From: Rummeliibacillus sp. POC4
Lineage (GTDB): Bacteria; Bacillota; Bacilli; Bacillales_A; Planococcaceae
Direction of reading: 5' to 3'
DNA: 64,000 nucleotides
Assembly: GCF_003576525.1 (NCBI RefSeq)
Contig: NZ_QWUA01000018.1
Span: 1 to 64,000 of the forward strand
The translations under genes were made by a program, and so were the position numbers. The notes beneath the pieces are model-generated. The model searched no databases, was not told the origin of the DNA, and worked only from the letters and a program-made list of their open reading frames with translations. Shown here one piece after another: positions 44,499-55,046 of this stretch. The stretch's first letter is position 1. Each line of letters starts with the position of its first letter.

Positions 44499-44981
44499 TT
44501 ATAAATTCAATATTCGTTTCCACCATTGTCCATTTTCGAACATGATATAGACATAATTAAGCTTATCTTGTTTGTTTAGATAAGTTATTTCCCATACAAC
44601 GCCTGGTTTTTCTACTCCTAATTTTGTATGTAGAATTTCTTTTACATCACCTTTTCTAGTAGCTTCTGATATAGCTTCTTTTTTTGAAATTCCATCTTTC
44701 AGATAGACTTCTAGTGGCTTCTCATCGCTATTATTTTGAGAAACAAAAATAGCCTTTTTCTTACCTTTATCATCTTTACCAATTACAGTTACATATGGTT
44801 GTTTACCATGGTATACATAGGTTTCAGTGACTGTATTTAGTTGTTGGTTATGCAAAACGGCAGCTTTCGCAGTTTTTTCTACACTATGAAAAGGAGCGTT
44901 TGATCTCCATCCAACTATGACAACTAGCGATAGTGCTAGAATTAGTAAAAATATTGAGAAGAACTTAATCCAGTTTTTCAT
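44499..44981 (-). CDS. ypmB: YpmB-like membrane-anchored protein (DUF5590)
   Basis: A 160-residue protein with one N-terminal transmembrane segment (about 5-25) and an extracytoplasmic domain of about 130 residues made of two similar PepSY-like parts (KEAISEATRKGDVKEI is typical). Function unknown. It lies between dinG and asnS, as in B. subtilis except that aspB is absent. Confidence 0.8.
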   Translation of the reverse strand: MKNWIKFFSIFLLILALSLVVIVGWRSNAPFHSVEKTAKAAVLHNQQLNTVTETYVYHGKQPYVTVIGKDDKGKKKAIFVSQNNSDEKPLEVYLKDGISKKEAISEATRKGDVKEILHTKLGVEKPGVVWEITYLNKQDKLNYVYIMFENGQWWKRILNL

Positions 44982-45046
44982 GATATCACCTTATGTTTCT
45001 TTTAGTCCTTATTTATGCCACTATAAACGTCGTAGCTAGCTTTGCT

Positions 45047-47824
45047 TTAATTATTATACCAATCTTCTAATTCATAGACCATATGTTCGAGCGACACTTT
45101 TTTGATAGGAATATCTGGTAATGCTTTTATAAATTCTTCTCCGTATGATTTCGTTTCGATACGACGATCAAGCACTATAAACACACCTTTATCATGTGAT
45201 GAACGAATAAGCCTTCCAAATCCTTGTTTAAATCTTAGGATTGCTTCCGGTAACGATAATCTATAGAAAGAATTCATACCTTTACTAGACAACTTCTCAG
45301 CTCTAGCCTTAAAGAATGGTTCTTCTGGAGAAGAGAATGGTAAACGTACTACAATAACTGCAGAAAGGGCATCCCCTGGAACGTCAACACCTTCCCAGAA
45401 ACTATTCGTTCCAAAAAGAACAGAATGCTCAAAACGCTGGAACATTTTTAAAAGTCTCATCCGACTTCCAGAAGACATTCCTTGTGCAAATAACATGTAA
45501 TCCTCAAGAATGCCAGTCTCTTGGATAAGCTCCACTGTTTTTCTAAGCATATCTTGAGCAGTGAATAGAACAAAACATCTTCCATGTGTAGCTAATACAG
45601 TTTGCACAATCGCATCCGCCACAGCTTCGATATATGCTGATTGAGTCACTGTTTTTATATCGGGCATATCTTCAACAATGTATACACTTGCCCCATCATA
45701 ATAAGATTTCGGTGCCTGCAATTGATATAAAGGAATATCTTCTGAAAGGCCCAATTGTTGTGCGATAAAACGTTCATTATTTGGGACTGTCAATGTCCCA
45801 GATGTCCAAATAATTCCTGATTGACCACGGAATCTTTGCAATACGTTTGTAATTTCATCTTCCACTTTTACTGGTCTTTTAAATAGATACAGACTTCCTG
45901 GAAGACTTCTTGTATCTACTTCGATCCAAGCAGTATCTTCTTCTAAATGACTTAAAAAAACAGCATCCCATTCTGCAGCTTTTACTTTTAATTCATTCAG
46001 TTGAAACTCCCAATCTGCAATATTTGCTTGTTGTTTTATCGATAAATCATCAGGATAACGTAAATAGATAGAAGTAATTGTTTCAGCGAGATGAATCCAC
46101 TCTATAACTTTACGACTAAATTGTTCTCCAAAAGGTTGCTCTAATTGAACACTTGATAACAAAAAACTATTTTTATGTTGGCGATTTCTTGTTTTTTGTA
46201 ATGGTAGTTTTCGTATTAGGCGATGGATTTCTTGATCAAAAAGTGTAACGATCTCTCCAAATAATAATTCTAACTTTTGCAATTTTCGACGTGGTATTTT
46301 ATCTTCTTGTAACAGCTCTAAATAAAAAGGATGTTCCAACAATTTTGTTTCTGTTGAACCAAGCTGACCAAAGTGATACTTCCACTGTGTGTAGGAGAAA
46401 ATTTTTTCATCTCTTAATGTAGCTGCTTGCAAAAATTGATGTCCTTCATCCAATATTACCCCATCTAAATCTTTGAGAACAGGCTCTTCTCTTACTAAAT
46501 CTGCTAATATCATGGAATGGTTTGTTATAACTAAATCAGCCTTTTTACAATTTGACAGTGCTTGGATATAAAAATCATAGGCACCTTTATGATGCGTCTC
46601 AGATGTTGTATGAGTTCGACGTATTTTGTCTATGAAATATTTCCCTCCACCAGATAAAGTGATTTCTCCTAAATCACCTGTTTCTGTTCCTTGTAGCCAG
46701 ACAAGGAGTTGCATCTTCGTAAAATTTTCATCATACGAATCATCTTCTACTCGTAAAAGATCACAAAAACGATCAATATCAATATAATGTTCCATGCCTT
46801 TAACAATTGCAGTAGAAACAGTAGTATTTAAAATTGTTTCTGCTTTAGGTAATTCTTCTAATAAAAGTTGATCCAACAAATGCGATGTATATGAACTAAT
46901 ACAGACTGTTTTAGCGTTCTTTTTAGCATATATGATTGCTGGTATCAGGTATGCAAGAGTCTTACCTATTCCTGTTGAAGCTTCCGTCATTATTTCTTGT
47001 TTTGTAACAAGTGCTTGCCAAACAATGTCCATCATTTTAAATTGGTCAGGCCGTACCTCAAAAGAATCAAATGCTTCTTTAAAAAGTTTTTCTTTTTCCT
47101 TAAAAGAAGATGGATAATAGAGCTGTTCAACATTTGATTTAACAATTTCTACAGGCTTTTTTATAGCGACATCACGGTAATATTGATTTGTATCTGAATC
47201 GTGAGAAGTTCTTCTTTTTGTATGAATTGCATCTAAAAAAAGTTGAGATAAATCGGATTTTAATCTGAAAGATCTCATATGAAGTTGCTCAATTGTTGTT
47301 AGCGGCAACGTTAATAATCTCTCCCAGCAACTCTTTAGTAAATAAGCAGTCGCCAATGCATCATCATCAGCACGGTGAGCATGTGTTAAACTAATCCCTA
47401 ACTCCATCGTAATATCTTGTAACTTAAAGCTATATGCTGTAGGAAAAAGAATTTTTGATAATTCTACAGTATCCATATGTTTTCCTAGCCATTTTGGTAA
47501 GCCTGCTCTTTTAAACTCCGCTTGTAAGAATGGCAAGTCAAAATCTGTATTGTGTGCAACAAAAATGGTGTCTTGCAAAATTTCAAAAATCTCTTCAGCT
47601 TGTTCTTCAAAAGTGGGTGCTTTTTCAACATCTTGATCTGATATATGTGTTAGATCTTGTATAAAAAAAGGAATATCCTTACCTGGATTTACAAACGATG
47701 AATAAGTTGATACAACTTTCCAATCCTTCATTAATACAATAGCGATTTGAATGATTCGGTCTCCTTGTTGTGAGGAATGACCAGTTGTTTCTAAATCGAC
47801 AATGGCATAAGTTTGACTTTCCAT
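45047..47824 (-). CDS. dinG: DinG: exonuclease-helicase fusion
   Basis: A 925-residue protein. An N-terminal DnaQ-like 3'-5' exonuclease domain (about 1-170; VDLETTGHSS, HNTDFDLPF, HRADDDA supply the DEDDh residues) is fused to an XPD-like helicase with Walker A TEASTGIGKT (about 280), DEGH (about 460) and QGFGRLIR (about 875). The B. subtilis DinG has the same fusion and acts mainly as a nuclease on RNA or DNA; here the helicase motifs look intact. It has its own SigA promoter. Confidence 0.93.
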   Translation of the reverse strand: MESQTYAIVDLETTGHSSQQGDRIIQIAIVLMKDWKVVSTYSSFVNPGKDIPFFIQDLTHISDQDVEKAPTFEEQAEEIFEILQDTIFVAHNTDFDLPFLQAEFKRAGLPKWLGKHMDTVELSKILFPTAYSFKLQDITMELGISLTHAHRADDDALATAYLLKSCWERLLTLPLTTIEQLHMRSFRLKSDLSQLFLDAIHTKRRTSHDSDTNQYYRDVAIKKPVEIVKSNVEQLYYPSSFKEKEKLFKEAFDSFEVRPDQFKMMDIVWQALVTKQEIMTEASTGIGKTLAYLIPAIIYAKKNAKTVCISSYTSHLLDQLLLEELPKAETILNTTVSTAIVKGMEHYIDIDRFCDLLRVEDDSYDENFTKMQLLVWLQGTETGDLGEITLSGGGKYFIDKIRRTHTTSETHHKGAYDFYIQALSNCKKADLVITNHSMILADLVREEPVLKDLDGVILDEGHQFLQAATLRDEKIFSYTQWKYHFGQLGSTETKLLEHPFYLELLQEDKIPRRKLQKLELLFGEIVTLFDQEIHRLIRKLPLQKTRNRQHKNSFLLSSVQLEQPFGEQFSRKVIEWIHLAETITSIYLRYPDDLSIKQQANIADWEFQLNELKVKAAEWDAVFLSHLEEDTAWIEVDTRSLPGSLYLFKRPVKVEDEITNVLQRFRGQSGIIWTSGTLTVPNNERFIAQQLGLSEDIPLYQLQAPKSYYDGASVYIVEDMPDIKTVTQSAYIEAVADAIVQTVLATHGRCFVLFTAQDMLRKTVELIQETGILEDYMLFAQGMSSGSRMRLLKMFQRFEHSVLFGTNSFWEGVDVPGDALSAVIVVRLPFSSPEEPFFKARAEKLSSKGMNSFYRLSLPEAILRFKQGFGRLIRSSHDKGVFIVLDRRIETKSYGEEFIKALPDIPIKKVSLEHMVYELEDWYNN

Positions 47825-47849
47825 GTATTCTTCACAACTTTCCGTTCAT

Positions 47850-47878
47850 GTTATATTGATGATTTTATCATATTTCAA
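47850..47878 (-). promoter_or_regulatory. SigA-type promoter of dinG
   Basis: Minus strand: -35 TTGAAA (47878-47873), 17-base spacer, -10 TATAAC (47855-47850), about 25 bases before the dinG ATG. The rest of the 47825-48112 gap holds only the panD terminator. Confidence 0.7.
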
Positions 47879-48048
47879 AGAGAATAGCTGAATTGATACC
47901 ATGTGTTTTTATTTATTTTAGGAACCGGCAATATCTATATTGAAAAATATTATAAATGGAAAATATATTCTGAAGGATTTTCAATTAATGTAAATAATAT
48001 GATTTTTCTTTATTTTACAAAAATATAATCTTTAAGGATATGAACATC

Positions 48049-48092
48049 AAAAAGGCTGTTTAGTTAGTGATTTTCACACTAATTAAACAGCC
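48049..48092 (-). terminator. Terminator of panBCD
   Basis: GGCTGTTTAATTAGTG pairs with CACTAACTAAACAGCC (one mismatch), followed by five T on the minus strand. Confidence 0.9.
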
Positions 48093-48112
48093 CTTGCTAG
48101 CTAGTTATACAA

Positions 48113-48499
48113 TTAATTCATAACGGTTGCTTCTGGTTCATAGTGAATTAATTGTTTTACTTTATTATTTTCATCTAGTATGGCAACTTTAGGTTCATTT
48201 TTTTGTGCCTCTTCCAGCGTCAAATAACTGTAGCCTATGATTATAACAATATCTCCTGGCTGAACTAACCTAGCCGCTGCGCCATTTAAACAAATCACTC
48301 CAGAACCTCGTTCACCAGCAATTGTATAAGTTTCAAAGCGAGCTCCGTTATTATTGTTTACAATTTGAACTTTTTCGTTTGGGAGAATTCCAACCGTATC
48401 AAGTAAATCAGCATCTATTGTAATACTACCCACATAGTTTAAATCAGCTTGAGTAACTGTTGCACGGTGAATTTTCGAAGTCATCATCATTTTTAACAT
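48113..48499 (-). CDS. panD: Aspartate 1-decarboxylase
   Basis: A 128-residue proenzyme that makes beta-alanine for pantothenate. The self-cleavage site G24-S25 lies in YVGSITID, where Ser25 becomes the pyruvoyl cofactor. The conserved NGARFETY and GDIVIIIGY segments are present. Its start overlaps the panC stop. Last gene of panB-panC-panD. Confidence 0.96.
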   Translation of the reverse strand: MLKMMMTSKIHRATVTQADLNYVGSITIDADLLDTVGILPNEKVQIVNNNNGARFETYTIAGERGSGVICLNGAAARLVQPGDIVIIIGYSYLTLEEAQKNEPKVAILDENNKVKQLIHYEPEATVMN

Positions 48500-49353
48500 T
48501 ATTTAGTCTCCTCAATCGAAAAAAGAATATTGTCTATTAATCTAACGTTTGAAAAATTAACTGCTGTCGCAAGTAAAAAGTGACATGTATCAGGATGTAC
48601 TTCTTGTAAATCCGGATAACTACGTAATTCTAAATAGTCAATTTTCCCTGATGTTTCACTTTCAATCATCTTTTCAGCTATTTGTATTGCTTTTTCTTTA
48701 TCGTGTGATTTTACAAATTCTGCTTTTGCCTGTTGCAAAGCTTTTTGTATATTCGGTGCCTGTTCTCTTTCTTCCTCTGTTAAAAAAACATTTCTTGAGC
48801 TTTTCGCAAGGCCATCTTCTTCCCGAACAATTGGCACACTGCAAATCGTAACTGAAAAATTATAATCTCTCACCATCATTTTAATAAGTGCTAATTGTTG
48901 AGCATCCTTTTGCCCAAAATAAGCATTTGTTGGTTGAACAATATGGAATAGTTTTGAAACAACTTGTAAAACCCCATTAAAATGGATGGGTCTTGTTGCC
49001 CCACAAAGAATTTTAGATGCAGGACCTGCTTCAAATCGAATTCCTCCATCTGTTGGATACATTTCTTCTACTGTCGGAGCAAACAAATAATCTACACCAG
49101 CTTCTGTAGCCAATTTCATATCATGCTCTAAATCTCTTGGATAACTATCATAGTCTTCATTTGGTCCAAATTGTGTAGGATTGACAAAATCACTCATTAC
49201 AACTAGATCATTTTCTTCTCTTGCTGCTTTCGCTAAAGTTAAATGACCATCATGTAAAAAGCCCATAGTTGGAACTAATGCAATTTTTTTCTTTGTTTCT
49301 CTATGCTTTTCTAATTCTTGTTGTAATTCAAGGATGGTTGTGACAACTTTCAT
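48499..49353 (-). CDS. panC: Pantothenate synthetase
   Basis: A 284-residue enzyme that joins pantoate and beta-alanine with ATP. It has the HIGH-like MGFLHDGHL (about 30-38), FVNPTQFG and the KMSKS-like GLAKSSRN loop near 183. It overlaps panB by 4 bases and panD by 1, so translation is coupled. Confidence 0.96.
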   Translation of the reverse strand: MKVVTTILELQQELEKHRETKKKIALVPTMGFLHDGHLTLAKAAREENDLVVMSDFVNPTQFGPNEDYDSYPRDLEHDMKLATEAGVDYLFAPTVEEMYPTDGGIRFEAGPASKILCGATRPIHFNGVLQVVSKLFHIVQPTNAYFGQKDAQQLALIKMMVRDYNFSVTICSVPIVREEDGLAKSSRNVFLTEEEREQAPNIQKALQQAKAEFVKSHDKEKAIQIAEKMIESETSGKIDYLELRSYPDLQEVHPDTCHFLLATAVNFSNVRLIDNILFSIEETK

Positions 49354-50189
49354 CTTTTAATTCCTCCATATAGATGACCTAGAGCTTCTGCTGACATTGA
49401 AAATTGATGTTCAGGTGCTGGAAATTCCCCTTTTTTAACAGCATCTTTATAAGCAGTGACACCATGTCTTATTTCGAAACCTACATCTGCGAATTTTTTC
49501 ACAAATTTTGGAACGTGATGACTACCATATGATAATGTGTCATGGAATACTAATACCTGTCCATCAACCTCTTTACCTGCTCCAATACCAATAACAGGAA
49601 TGTCTAATCTTTCAGTTACAATTCCTGCTAATTGGTGTGGTACACATTCTAGTACGATAGCACAGACACCTGCTTCTTGAAGTTCAAGCGCATCTTGAAT
49701 CAGTTTTTCTGCTGCTTCAGTTGTTTTCCCTTGTACTTTATATCCCCCTAACACAGCAGCTGATTGTGGCTGCAACCCTAGATGTCCAACTATTGGAATA
49801 CCGGCTGATATTAGTGTCTTAATAGAATTCACTAGATTGCCAGCACCTTCTAATTTCAAAGCATTTGCGCCTGTTTGTTGAAATAGCTTGACTGCATTTT
49901 TTAATGTATCGCCTACATCGCCATGATAACTGCCAAATGGCATATCTACTACGATAAACGTATCTTTTGCGCCTCTTCTTGTTGCTTTACCATGATGAAT
50001 CATATCATCTAAAGTTACATTTACTGTTGAATCATAGCCTAGAACGACCATTCCTAGTGAATCTCCAACTAAAATCATGTCAATGTCAGAGCTTTCAGCG
50101 AGCATAGCTGAAGGGTAATCATAAGCAGTTAACATGACGATTTTCTCTTTTCGTTCTTTCATCTTTAGAAATTCAGTTGTACTTTTCAT
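49350..50189 (-). CDS. panB: Ketopantoate hydroxymethyltransferase
   Basis: A 279-residue TIM-barrel enzyme that makes ketopantoate from ketoisovalerate. YDYPSA (near residue 23), VGDSLGMV and the EGAG segment near 115 match PanB. The ATG at 50189 has GGAGGAG upstream and is preferred over an earlier in-frame start inside the leader. Expression is probably controlled by the terminator at 50221..50254 and the Pan-type RNA before it. Confidence 0.95.
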   Translation of the reverse strand: MKSTTEFLKMKERKEKIVMLTAYDYPSAMLAESSDIDMILVGDSLGMVVLGYDSTVNVTLDDMIHHGKATRRGAKDTFIVVDMPFGSYHGDVGDTLKNAVKLFQQTGANALKLEGAGNLVNSIKTLISAGIPIVGHLGLQPQSAAVLGGYKVQGKTTEAAEKLIQDALELQEAGVCAIVLECVPHQLAGIVTERLDIPVIGIGAGKEVDGQVLVFHDTLSYGSHHVPKFVKKFADVGFEIRHGVTAYKDAVKKGEFPAPEHQFSMSAEALGHLYGGIKR

Positions 50190-50220
50190 ACACTCTCTCC
50201 TCCTTTTTGGGGAAGAAAAC

Positions 50221-50254
50221 AAAAACCCCTCTGTCTAAAAATGGACAGAAGGGT
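50221..50254 (-). terminator. Attenuator terminator before panB
   Basis: Minus strand: an 11-bp stem (ACCCTTCTGTC with GACAGAGGGGT) and a T run, ending 30 bases before the panB ATG. Its 5' arm (CTTCTGTCC) can instead pair with GGACGGAAG at 50278-50286, a 9-bp antiterminator that would prevent the terminator. Confidence 0.85.
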
Positions 50255-50280
50255 AGTGTAATCACATTGAATCGTTTTCT

Positions 50281-50369
50281 TCCGTCCCTGTCTTCAAAGA
50301 TCAAGGCAGATTTTTTTGTTATAGTGAAACTCAAATCTAAGGTACAGTTCTATAAAGATACTGTCCTGT
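50281..50369 (-). ncRNA. Probable tandem Pan RNA motif in the panB leader
   Basis: Two short hairpins in series on the minus strand. The first pairs ACAGT with ACTGT (50344-50368 region) and has a bulged A beside a GG/CC pair. The second pairs CCTTG with CAGGG and TCT with AGA around TTGA, with bulged A residues on both strands (50281-50310). Hairpins with conserved bulged A residues before panB define the Pan motif as I recall it. Attribution is from memory and needs a covariance search. Confidence 0.55.
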
Positions 50370-50375
50370 GATTCC

Positions 50376-50404
50376 ACTATAACAATTATTAAAACGATTG
50401 CCAA
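50376..50404 (-). promoter_or_regulatory. SigA-type promoter of panBCD
   Basis: Minus strand: -35 TTGGCA (50404-50399), 17-base spacer, -10 TATAGT (50381-50376), start near 50369, giving a leader of about 180 bases. A 9-bp inverted repeat (GTTATAGTG / CACTATAAC, 50375-50383 with 50318-50326) includes the -10. Confidence 0.72.
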
Positions 50405-50407
50405 TAT

Positions 50408-51391
50408 TTATTTTTCAAGTTCGATATCTGCTGAATAAATTTCTTTTATTGTTCCATCATCAAGTTGCAACTTTAGAATACCTTCATTGGTTATACCAAT
50501 GGCTTTTCCAACAAAAACATCACGTAAAGTTGTTGCTTTGATGCGACTACCGATTGTGCAGGAATATTCTTCCCACAATGCTTTAATATTTGTAAATCCT
50601 TCTGCAATATACTGGTTGCTAAATTTTTCTAAATAATAAAGTATCTTCGCAACAAGTTCCGCACGATCAATCTGCTTACCAATAGTTATTTTTAATGACG
50701 TTGCAATATTTGCAATATCTACATCAAAATCTTGAGAATCGTGGTTTACATTAATACCAATCCCCATAATTATTGCATTAACTCTATCTGGATCGGCTTG
50801 CATTTCTGTTAAAATCCCCGTACATTTCAAACCATTAATCAATAAATCGTTAGGCCACTTAATATCCGGACGAATTCCAGCTACATCCCGAATAGCACAT
50901 GTGACTGCAACTGCACCAACTAATGTAAATTGTGGAGCTTCATACGGTGGAACATTCGGACGCAAAATAATACTCATTGCAATTCCTTTACCACTTTGTG
51001 ATTTCCAAGGACGCGTTAAACGACCTCTGCCTTCTGTTTGTTCCTCACAAATGACCACTGTTCCATTAGGTGCTCCATCTTGAGCCTGTTGATGGGCTGT
51101 AGTTTGAGTGGAAGATAGGGTTTTTTCATAGATAATTTTCTTTCCGAATTGTTCTGTCTCAAGTGCTGCTGTAATTTTAGCCGGATCTAATGTATCAGGT
51201 GCCGATAGCATCATATATCCTTTTTTTCGGATAGACTCAAATTTATAGCCTTCTTCCTCTAATTGTTTCATATGCTTCCAGATTGCTGTTCTTGAGATGT
51301 TTAGGTCATCTGCTAATTGTTGTCCTGAAATTGGATCACCATTTGCAGCACTTAAACGTTTGATAAGCTCATATTTAATGGGTAAGCTCAT
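50408..51391 (-). CDS. birA: Biotin-protein ligase / biotin repressor BirA
   Basis: A 327-residue bifunctional protein. An N-terminal winged helix (about 1-62; GQQLADDLNISRTAIWKHM) binds operators. The ligase domain has GRGRLTRPW (about 117) for biotinoyl-AMP, IKWPNDLLING and a C-terminal SH3-like domain (about 275-327). It attaches biotin to carboxylases and represses biotin genes. It overlaps cca by 17 bases, so the two are co-translated. Confidence 0.94.
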   Translation of the reverse strand: MSLPIKYELIKRLSAANGDPISGQQLADDLNISRTAIWKHMKQLEEEGYKFESIRKKGYMMLSAPDTLDPAKITAALETEQFGKKIIYEKTLSSTQTTAHQQAQDGAPNGTVVICEEQTEGRGRLTRPWKSQSGKGIAMSIILRPNVPPYEAPQFTLVGAVAVTCAIRDVAGIRPDIKWPNDLLINGLKCTGILTEMQADPDRVNAIIMGIGINVNHDSQDFDVDIANIATSLKITIGKQIDRAELVAKILYYLEKFSNQYIAEGFTNIKALWEEYSCTIGSRIKATTLRDVFVGKAIGITNEGILKLQLDDGTIKEIYSADIELEK

Positions 51392-52565
51392 TTAGATACC
51401 ATTCCTTTATCTGTTGTCTCTCATTCAGTAAACGATTTTCTAAAATTTCTATAAGGATTTGGTCAAGTGTTTCCTTTAACCATGGTCCACTTTTTTTACT
51501 ACTCCATTTAAGCAAATCATGTCCTGTGATGACTAAATCCGATTTATGCTGTATTGCTAGATTTGATTTTATATGTTCGATTTCTAATTTAGATTTTGGT
51601 TCAAAAACTATTTTTCCTAAAACCCTTGAAAATTCATAAGCAATTGTTAATACTTCTATATCAAATGTAAAGTAATCTTTTTTTGTCCATCCCGTTGAAG
51701 TTAACAATTGATAAGCTATAAGAATATTTTCCACCTGTTTTTTTTCATAGTTGGAGCATTTATATGCTCGCAAAACTTCTATATCCTGTGAGGGCTGTAG
51801 AAGACAAAAAAGTGCCCATCCTTTCCAAGACTCTTTACTTGCTCTAAACTTTTCCCATATAGCTGATTGTTGATCAAAATCGCCAGGCAAAAATTTAGCT
51901 AAACCAGATTGTTGAATATTTTGGATGGCCTTTTCTGGATGTTCACTTGTAAAGATTTTATCAAATTCTGCTTTTATCCTTTCAATTGCGATAAAATGGA
52001 TATCCTGAGCTTGCTTTGATATTGCTTGGAATGTTGCTTTCTCGATTTTAAATCCTAATTGAGAACTAAAACGAATGGCACGAAGCATTCTTAATGCGTC
52101 TTCTTTAAACCGTTCCACTGGTTCACCAACAGCTCTTATAACACCATTTTGAATATCCTCTTTACCACCAAATAAGTCGATAATTTCTTGATGTCCGGTC
52201 ATTGCCATTGCATTAATCGTGAAATCACGTCTTTTTAAATCTTCCGCTAAAGAAGACACAAAGTTGACTTGATCTGGTCGACGATGGTCTTGATAGGTAC
52301 CTTCTGTACGATATGTGGTCACTTCTACAGGACTAAGTGGATGGATAACTAGAACTGTTCCATGGGCGATTCCTACATCAGCAGTACGCTTAAAAACAGT
52401 TTTCACTTCTTCAGGAACGGCATTCGTCGCAACATCTACATCGTTTGCCTGATGACCTCTTAAAGAATCACGTACTGCACCACCTACAATAACTGCCTCA
52501 TAGCCATGCTCTTCAAGTGATGCAATTACGTCAAAAGCTGCTTTCCAAGCGGTTTGTTCAATCAT
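51375..52565 (-). CDS. cca: CCA-adding tRNA nucleotidyltransferase
   Basis: A 396-residue class II nucleotidyltransferase. [11 protein letters not shown] and the DVDVATNA catalytic pair are near residues 23-42, [11 protein letters not shown] near 112 and the [10 protein letters not shown] region near 185. It adds or repairs the 3' CCA of tRNAs. The ATG at 52565 has AGGTGG 9 bases upstream and overlaps the bshA stop by 8 bases; the longer frame lies inside bshA. Confidence 0.94.
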   Translation of the reverse strand: MIEQTAWKAAFDVIASLEEHGYEAVIVGGAVRDSLRGHQANDVDVATNAVPEEVKTVFKRTADVGIAHGTVLVIHPLSPVEVTTYRTEGTYQDHRRPDQVNFVSSLAEDLKRRDFTINAMAMTGHQEIIDLFGGKEDIQNGVIRAVGEPVERFKEDALRMLRAIRFSSQLGFKIEKATFQAISKQAQDIHFIAIERIKAEFDKIFTSEHPEKAIQNIQQSGLAKFLPGDFDQQSAIWEKFRASKESWKGWALFCLLQPSQDIEVLRAYKCSNYEKKQVENILIAYQLLTSTGWTKKDYFTFDIEVLTIAYEFSRVLGKIVFEPKSKLEIEHIKSNLAIQHKSDLVITGHDLLKWSSKKSGPWLKETLDQILIEILENRLLNERQQIKEWYLNELTH

Positions 52566-53694
52566 GTTTTCGTGCCACCTTTTCATAGAGCGCTTCATAC
52601 TGTTCCACAATATTAGAAGAATGGAATTGATTATTCGCTGTAAAAATTGCAGTCTCTCTAAATTGTCGAAGCTTTTCTTCATCCAATAATAGACCTATTG
52701 CATATTCTGCTGCCTTTTCACAATCACCAAGTTCTACAATATAGCCATTTTCCCCATGCTGTATAACTTCAGGTATTCCTCCAATATTCGTTCCAATCCC
52801 TGGTACCCCACATGCCATTGCTTCCAATAACACTAGACCAAACGCTTCTTTTTCAGACATCAATAACTTCAAATCACTCATTGCATATAGCTCAGATAAA
52901 TTTTCTTGTTTTCCTAAAAATAAAATATCTGATGCAAATGGACATTTTTTTACTTCTTGCATAATTTGGTTTTTCTCAGGTCCATCACCGACCAACAATA
53001 ATTTAGCCGGTATTTTTTCTCTTACTTTTATAAATGTTCGAATGACATCCGGTACATGTTTTACTTTTCTAAAATTCGAAACATGTATTAAAACTTTTTC
53101 ATATTCTTGTATACCGAATTCTTCCTTCAACAAACTTCCATCTTTTGGATAATACTCGCGTTCATCCACAAAATTATAAATGGTTTCAATTGGTTTATCG
53201 GTTTCAATCAAATCATAAGTTTGCTGTTTTAAAGAGTTTGACACAGCAGTTACAATATCTGATTTCTCAATGCCATATCGAATAGCACTTGTTAAAGATG
53301 AATCATATCCTAAAACCGTTATATCTGTACCATGTAGGGTAGTTACGATACCTACATCCTTGCCTGACATATCACGTGCTAATGCTGCACAAACAGCATG
53401 TGGAATAGCATAATGGACATGCAGTAAATCTAAATCTTCACTTTGAATAACATCTGCCATTTTACTTGCTAAAGCAATATCATATGGCGGATATTGAAAA
53501 ACGGAATAATTGTTTACTTGGACTTCATGATAAAAAATTGTTGGATAAATTTTATTTAGTCTAAATGGCATACTAGAGGTAATAAAGTGTACTTCATGCC
53601 CTCTTTCTGCCATCATTTTACCAAGCTCTGTAGCCATTACACCAGAGCCTCCAACGGTCGGATAGCATGTGATACCGATTTTAAGTTTTTTCAT
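52558..53694 (-). CDS. bshA: BshA glycosyltransferase (bacillithiol pathway)
   Basis: A 378-residue GT4-family glycosyltransferase with [11 protein letters not shown] near residue 16, VSNFRKVK (about 200) and the [14 protein letters not shown] nucleotide-sugar motif (about 282). This subgroup joins N-acetylglucosamine to malate, the first step of bacillithiol. The next enzyme, BshB1, lies between mgsA and bshA in B. subtilis but is missing here (only 15 bases separate them), so another deacetylase must act. Confidence 0.9.
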   Translation of the reverse strand: MKKLKIGITCYPTVGGSGVMATELGKMMAERGHEVHFITSSMPFRLNKIYPTIFYHEVQVNNYSVFQYPPYDIALASKMADVIQSEDLDLLHVHYAIPHAVCAALARDMSGKDVGIVTTLHGTDITVLGYDSSLTSAIRYGIEKSDIVTAVSNSLKQQTYDLIETDKPIETIYNFVDEREYYPKDGSLLKEEFGIQEYEKVLIHVSNFRKVKHVPDVIRTFIKVREKIPAKLLLVGDGPEKNQIMQEVKKCPFASDILFLGKQENLSELYAMSDLKLLMSEKEAFGLVLLEAMACGVPGIGTNIGGIPEVIQHGENGYIVELGDCEKAAEYAIGLLLDEEKLRQFRETAIFTANNQFHSSNIVEQYEALYEKVARKHD

Positions 53695-53709
53695 CCGACC
53701 ACTACCTTT

Positions 53710-54114
53710 CTATTTTCTTCTTTCTTGTATTAATCGCCAATCGATAAAACCTTTTTCTAATCCTTTTAGCAAAACTTCTGCAGTTCCCATATTTGTTGCC
53801 AATGGAATTTGGTATACATCACTTAAACGGATTAATGCTGACACATCTGGTTCATGTGGTTGTGCTGTTAATGGATCACGGAAGAAAACTACCATATCCA
53901 TGTCGTTATTTGCAATCATTGCGCCTATTTGTTGATCTCCACCTAATGGACCAGAGCGGAAGCGATGTACACTTAACCCTGTAGCATCTATAACTCTTTG
54001 CCCTGTTGTTCCTGTTGCATATAATTCATGTTGTGCCAAGATATCGCGATATGCAGTTACAAATTGCACCATATCACTTTTTTTCTTATCATGTGCAATT
54101 AAAGCAATCTTCAT
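53710..54114 (-). CDS. mgsA: Methylglyoxal synthase
   Basis: A 134-residue enzyme that converts dihydroxyacetone phosphate to methylglyoxal. The conserved [23 protein letters not shown] and FFRDPL segments (catalytic Asp within DMVVFFRDP) are all present. It lies between dapB and bshA. Methylglyoxal is detoxified by bacillithiol in this group, which may explain the neighbourhood. Confidence 0.95.
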   Translation of the reverse strand: MKIALIAHDKKKSDMVQFVTAYRDILAQHELYATGTTGQRVIDATGLSVHRFRSGPLGGDQQIGAMIANNDMDMVVFFRDPLTAQPHEPDVSALIRLSDVYQIPLATNMGTAEVLLKGLEKGFIDWRLIQERRK

Positions 54115-54131
54115 AGCATTCTGCCCCTCTA

Positions 54132-54929
54132 CTATAAAATATTTTCAAGTCCATAGACTAATTCTTTTAATCCCATAACTTTTTCAATCGATAATTTCAC
54201 ACCTGTCATAAAAGATTTACGATCAAATGAATCATGACGGATAGTTAATAACTCCCCTGTTCCTCCGAAGAGAACTTGTTGATGTGCTACAAGACCTGGT
54301 AATCGAACACTGTGAATACGCATTCCTTCTATATCAGCGCCTCTCGCACCTGCAATATTTTCGTGTTCTTCTGGATGGCCTTGTTTATGTTTCACACGAC
54401 TTTGGGCAATTAATTGGGCTGTTTTCACCCCGGTACCAGATGGTGCATCTAATTTTCGATTATGGTGCATTTCAATAATTTCAACATCTGAAAAATAATT
54501 TGCCGCCATTTGAGCAAACTTCATCATTAAAACAGCACCAATCGCAAAATTAGGAGCAATTATACAACCAACCTCAGAAGTTTTAGATAGAGACACAAGT
54601 TCTTCTAATTGAGCATCTGAAAAACCAGTTGTTCCAATTACAGGTCGTACCCCAGCAAATAGCGCTGTTTTTGTATGTTCATACCCTACTTTAGGGGTTG
54701 TTAAATCGACAAAAACATCTGCTTGGATAACATCAAACAACGTATGTAACTCTGTGTATACCGGTACATCGTATTCATCTGGAAACATTTCATATTGTGC
54801 TAAGTTCGGGGCTAATTCTTTATGGTCTAGTACTGCTACTAATTCCATATTATCATCATTCATAACCGTATGTACCGCTTCTTGTCCCATTTTCCCTCTT
54901 GGTCCAGCAATTACAACTCGAATCGTCAT
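54132..54929 (-). CDS. dapB: 4-hydroxy-tetrahydrodipicolinate reductase
   Basis: A 265-residue enzyme of the lysine and diaminopimelate pathway. NAD(P)-binding GPRGKMGQE is near residue 9, and the active-site [14 protein letters not shown] near 160. It reduces the dihydrodipicolinate product of DapA. No lysine riboswitch is seen in its leader. Confidence 0.95.
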   Translation of the reverse strand: MTIRVVIAGPRGKMGQEAVHTVMNDDNMELVAVLDHKELAPNLAQYEMFPDEYDVPVYTELHTLFDVIQADVFVDLTTPKVGYEHTKTALFAGVRPVIGTTGFSDAQLEELVSLSKTSEVGCIIAPNFAIGAVLMMKFAQMAANYFSDVEIIEMHHNRKLDAPSGTGVKTAQLIAQSRVKHKQGHPEEHENIAGARGADIEGMRIHSVRLPGLVAHQQVLFGGTGELLTIRHDSFDRKSFMTGVKLSIEKVMGLKELVYGLENIL

Positions 54930-55046
54930 TATATCTCATCCTTTCATATTGAACAATGTCTGATTAAACGTTACGTTTAAATGAATAGTTTTTAGTCATT
55001 AAATTAACCTATTTTTAAGTTTAAATTACTGTTTACTCCTATTCCT

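Noticed and set aside
54930-55046. Lysine riboswitch before dapB
   Set aside because: The leader from the predicted start is about 110 bases and shows no lysine-aptamer core or terminator.
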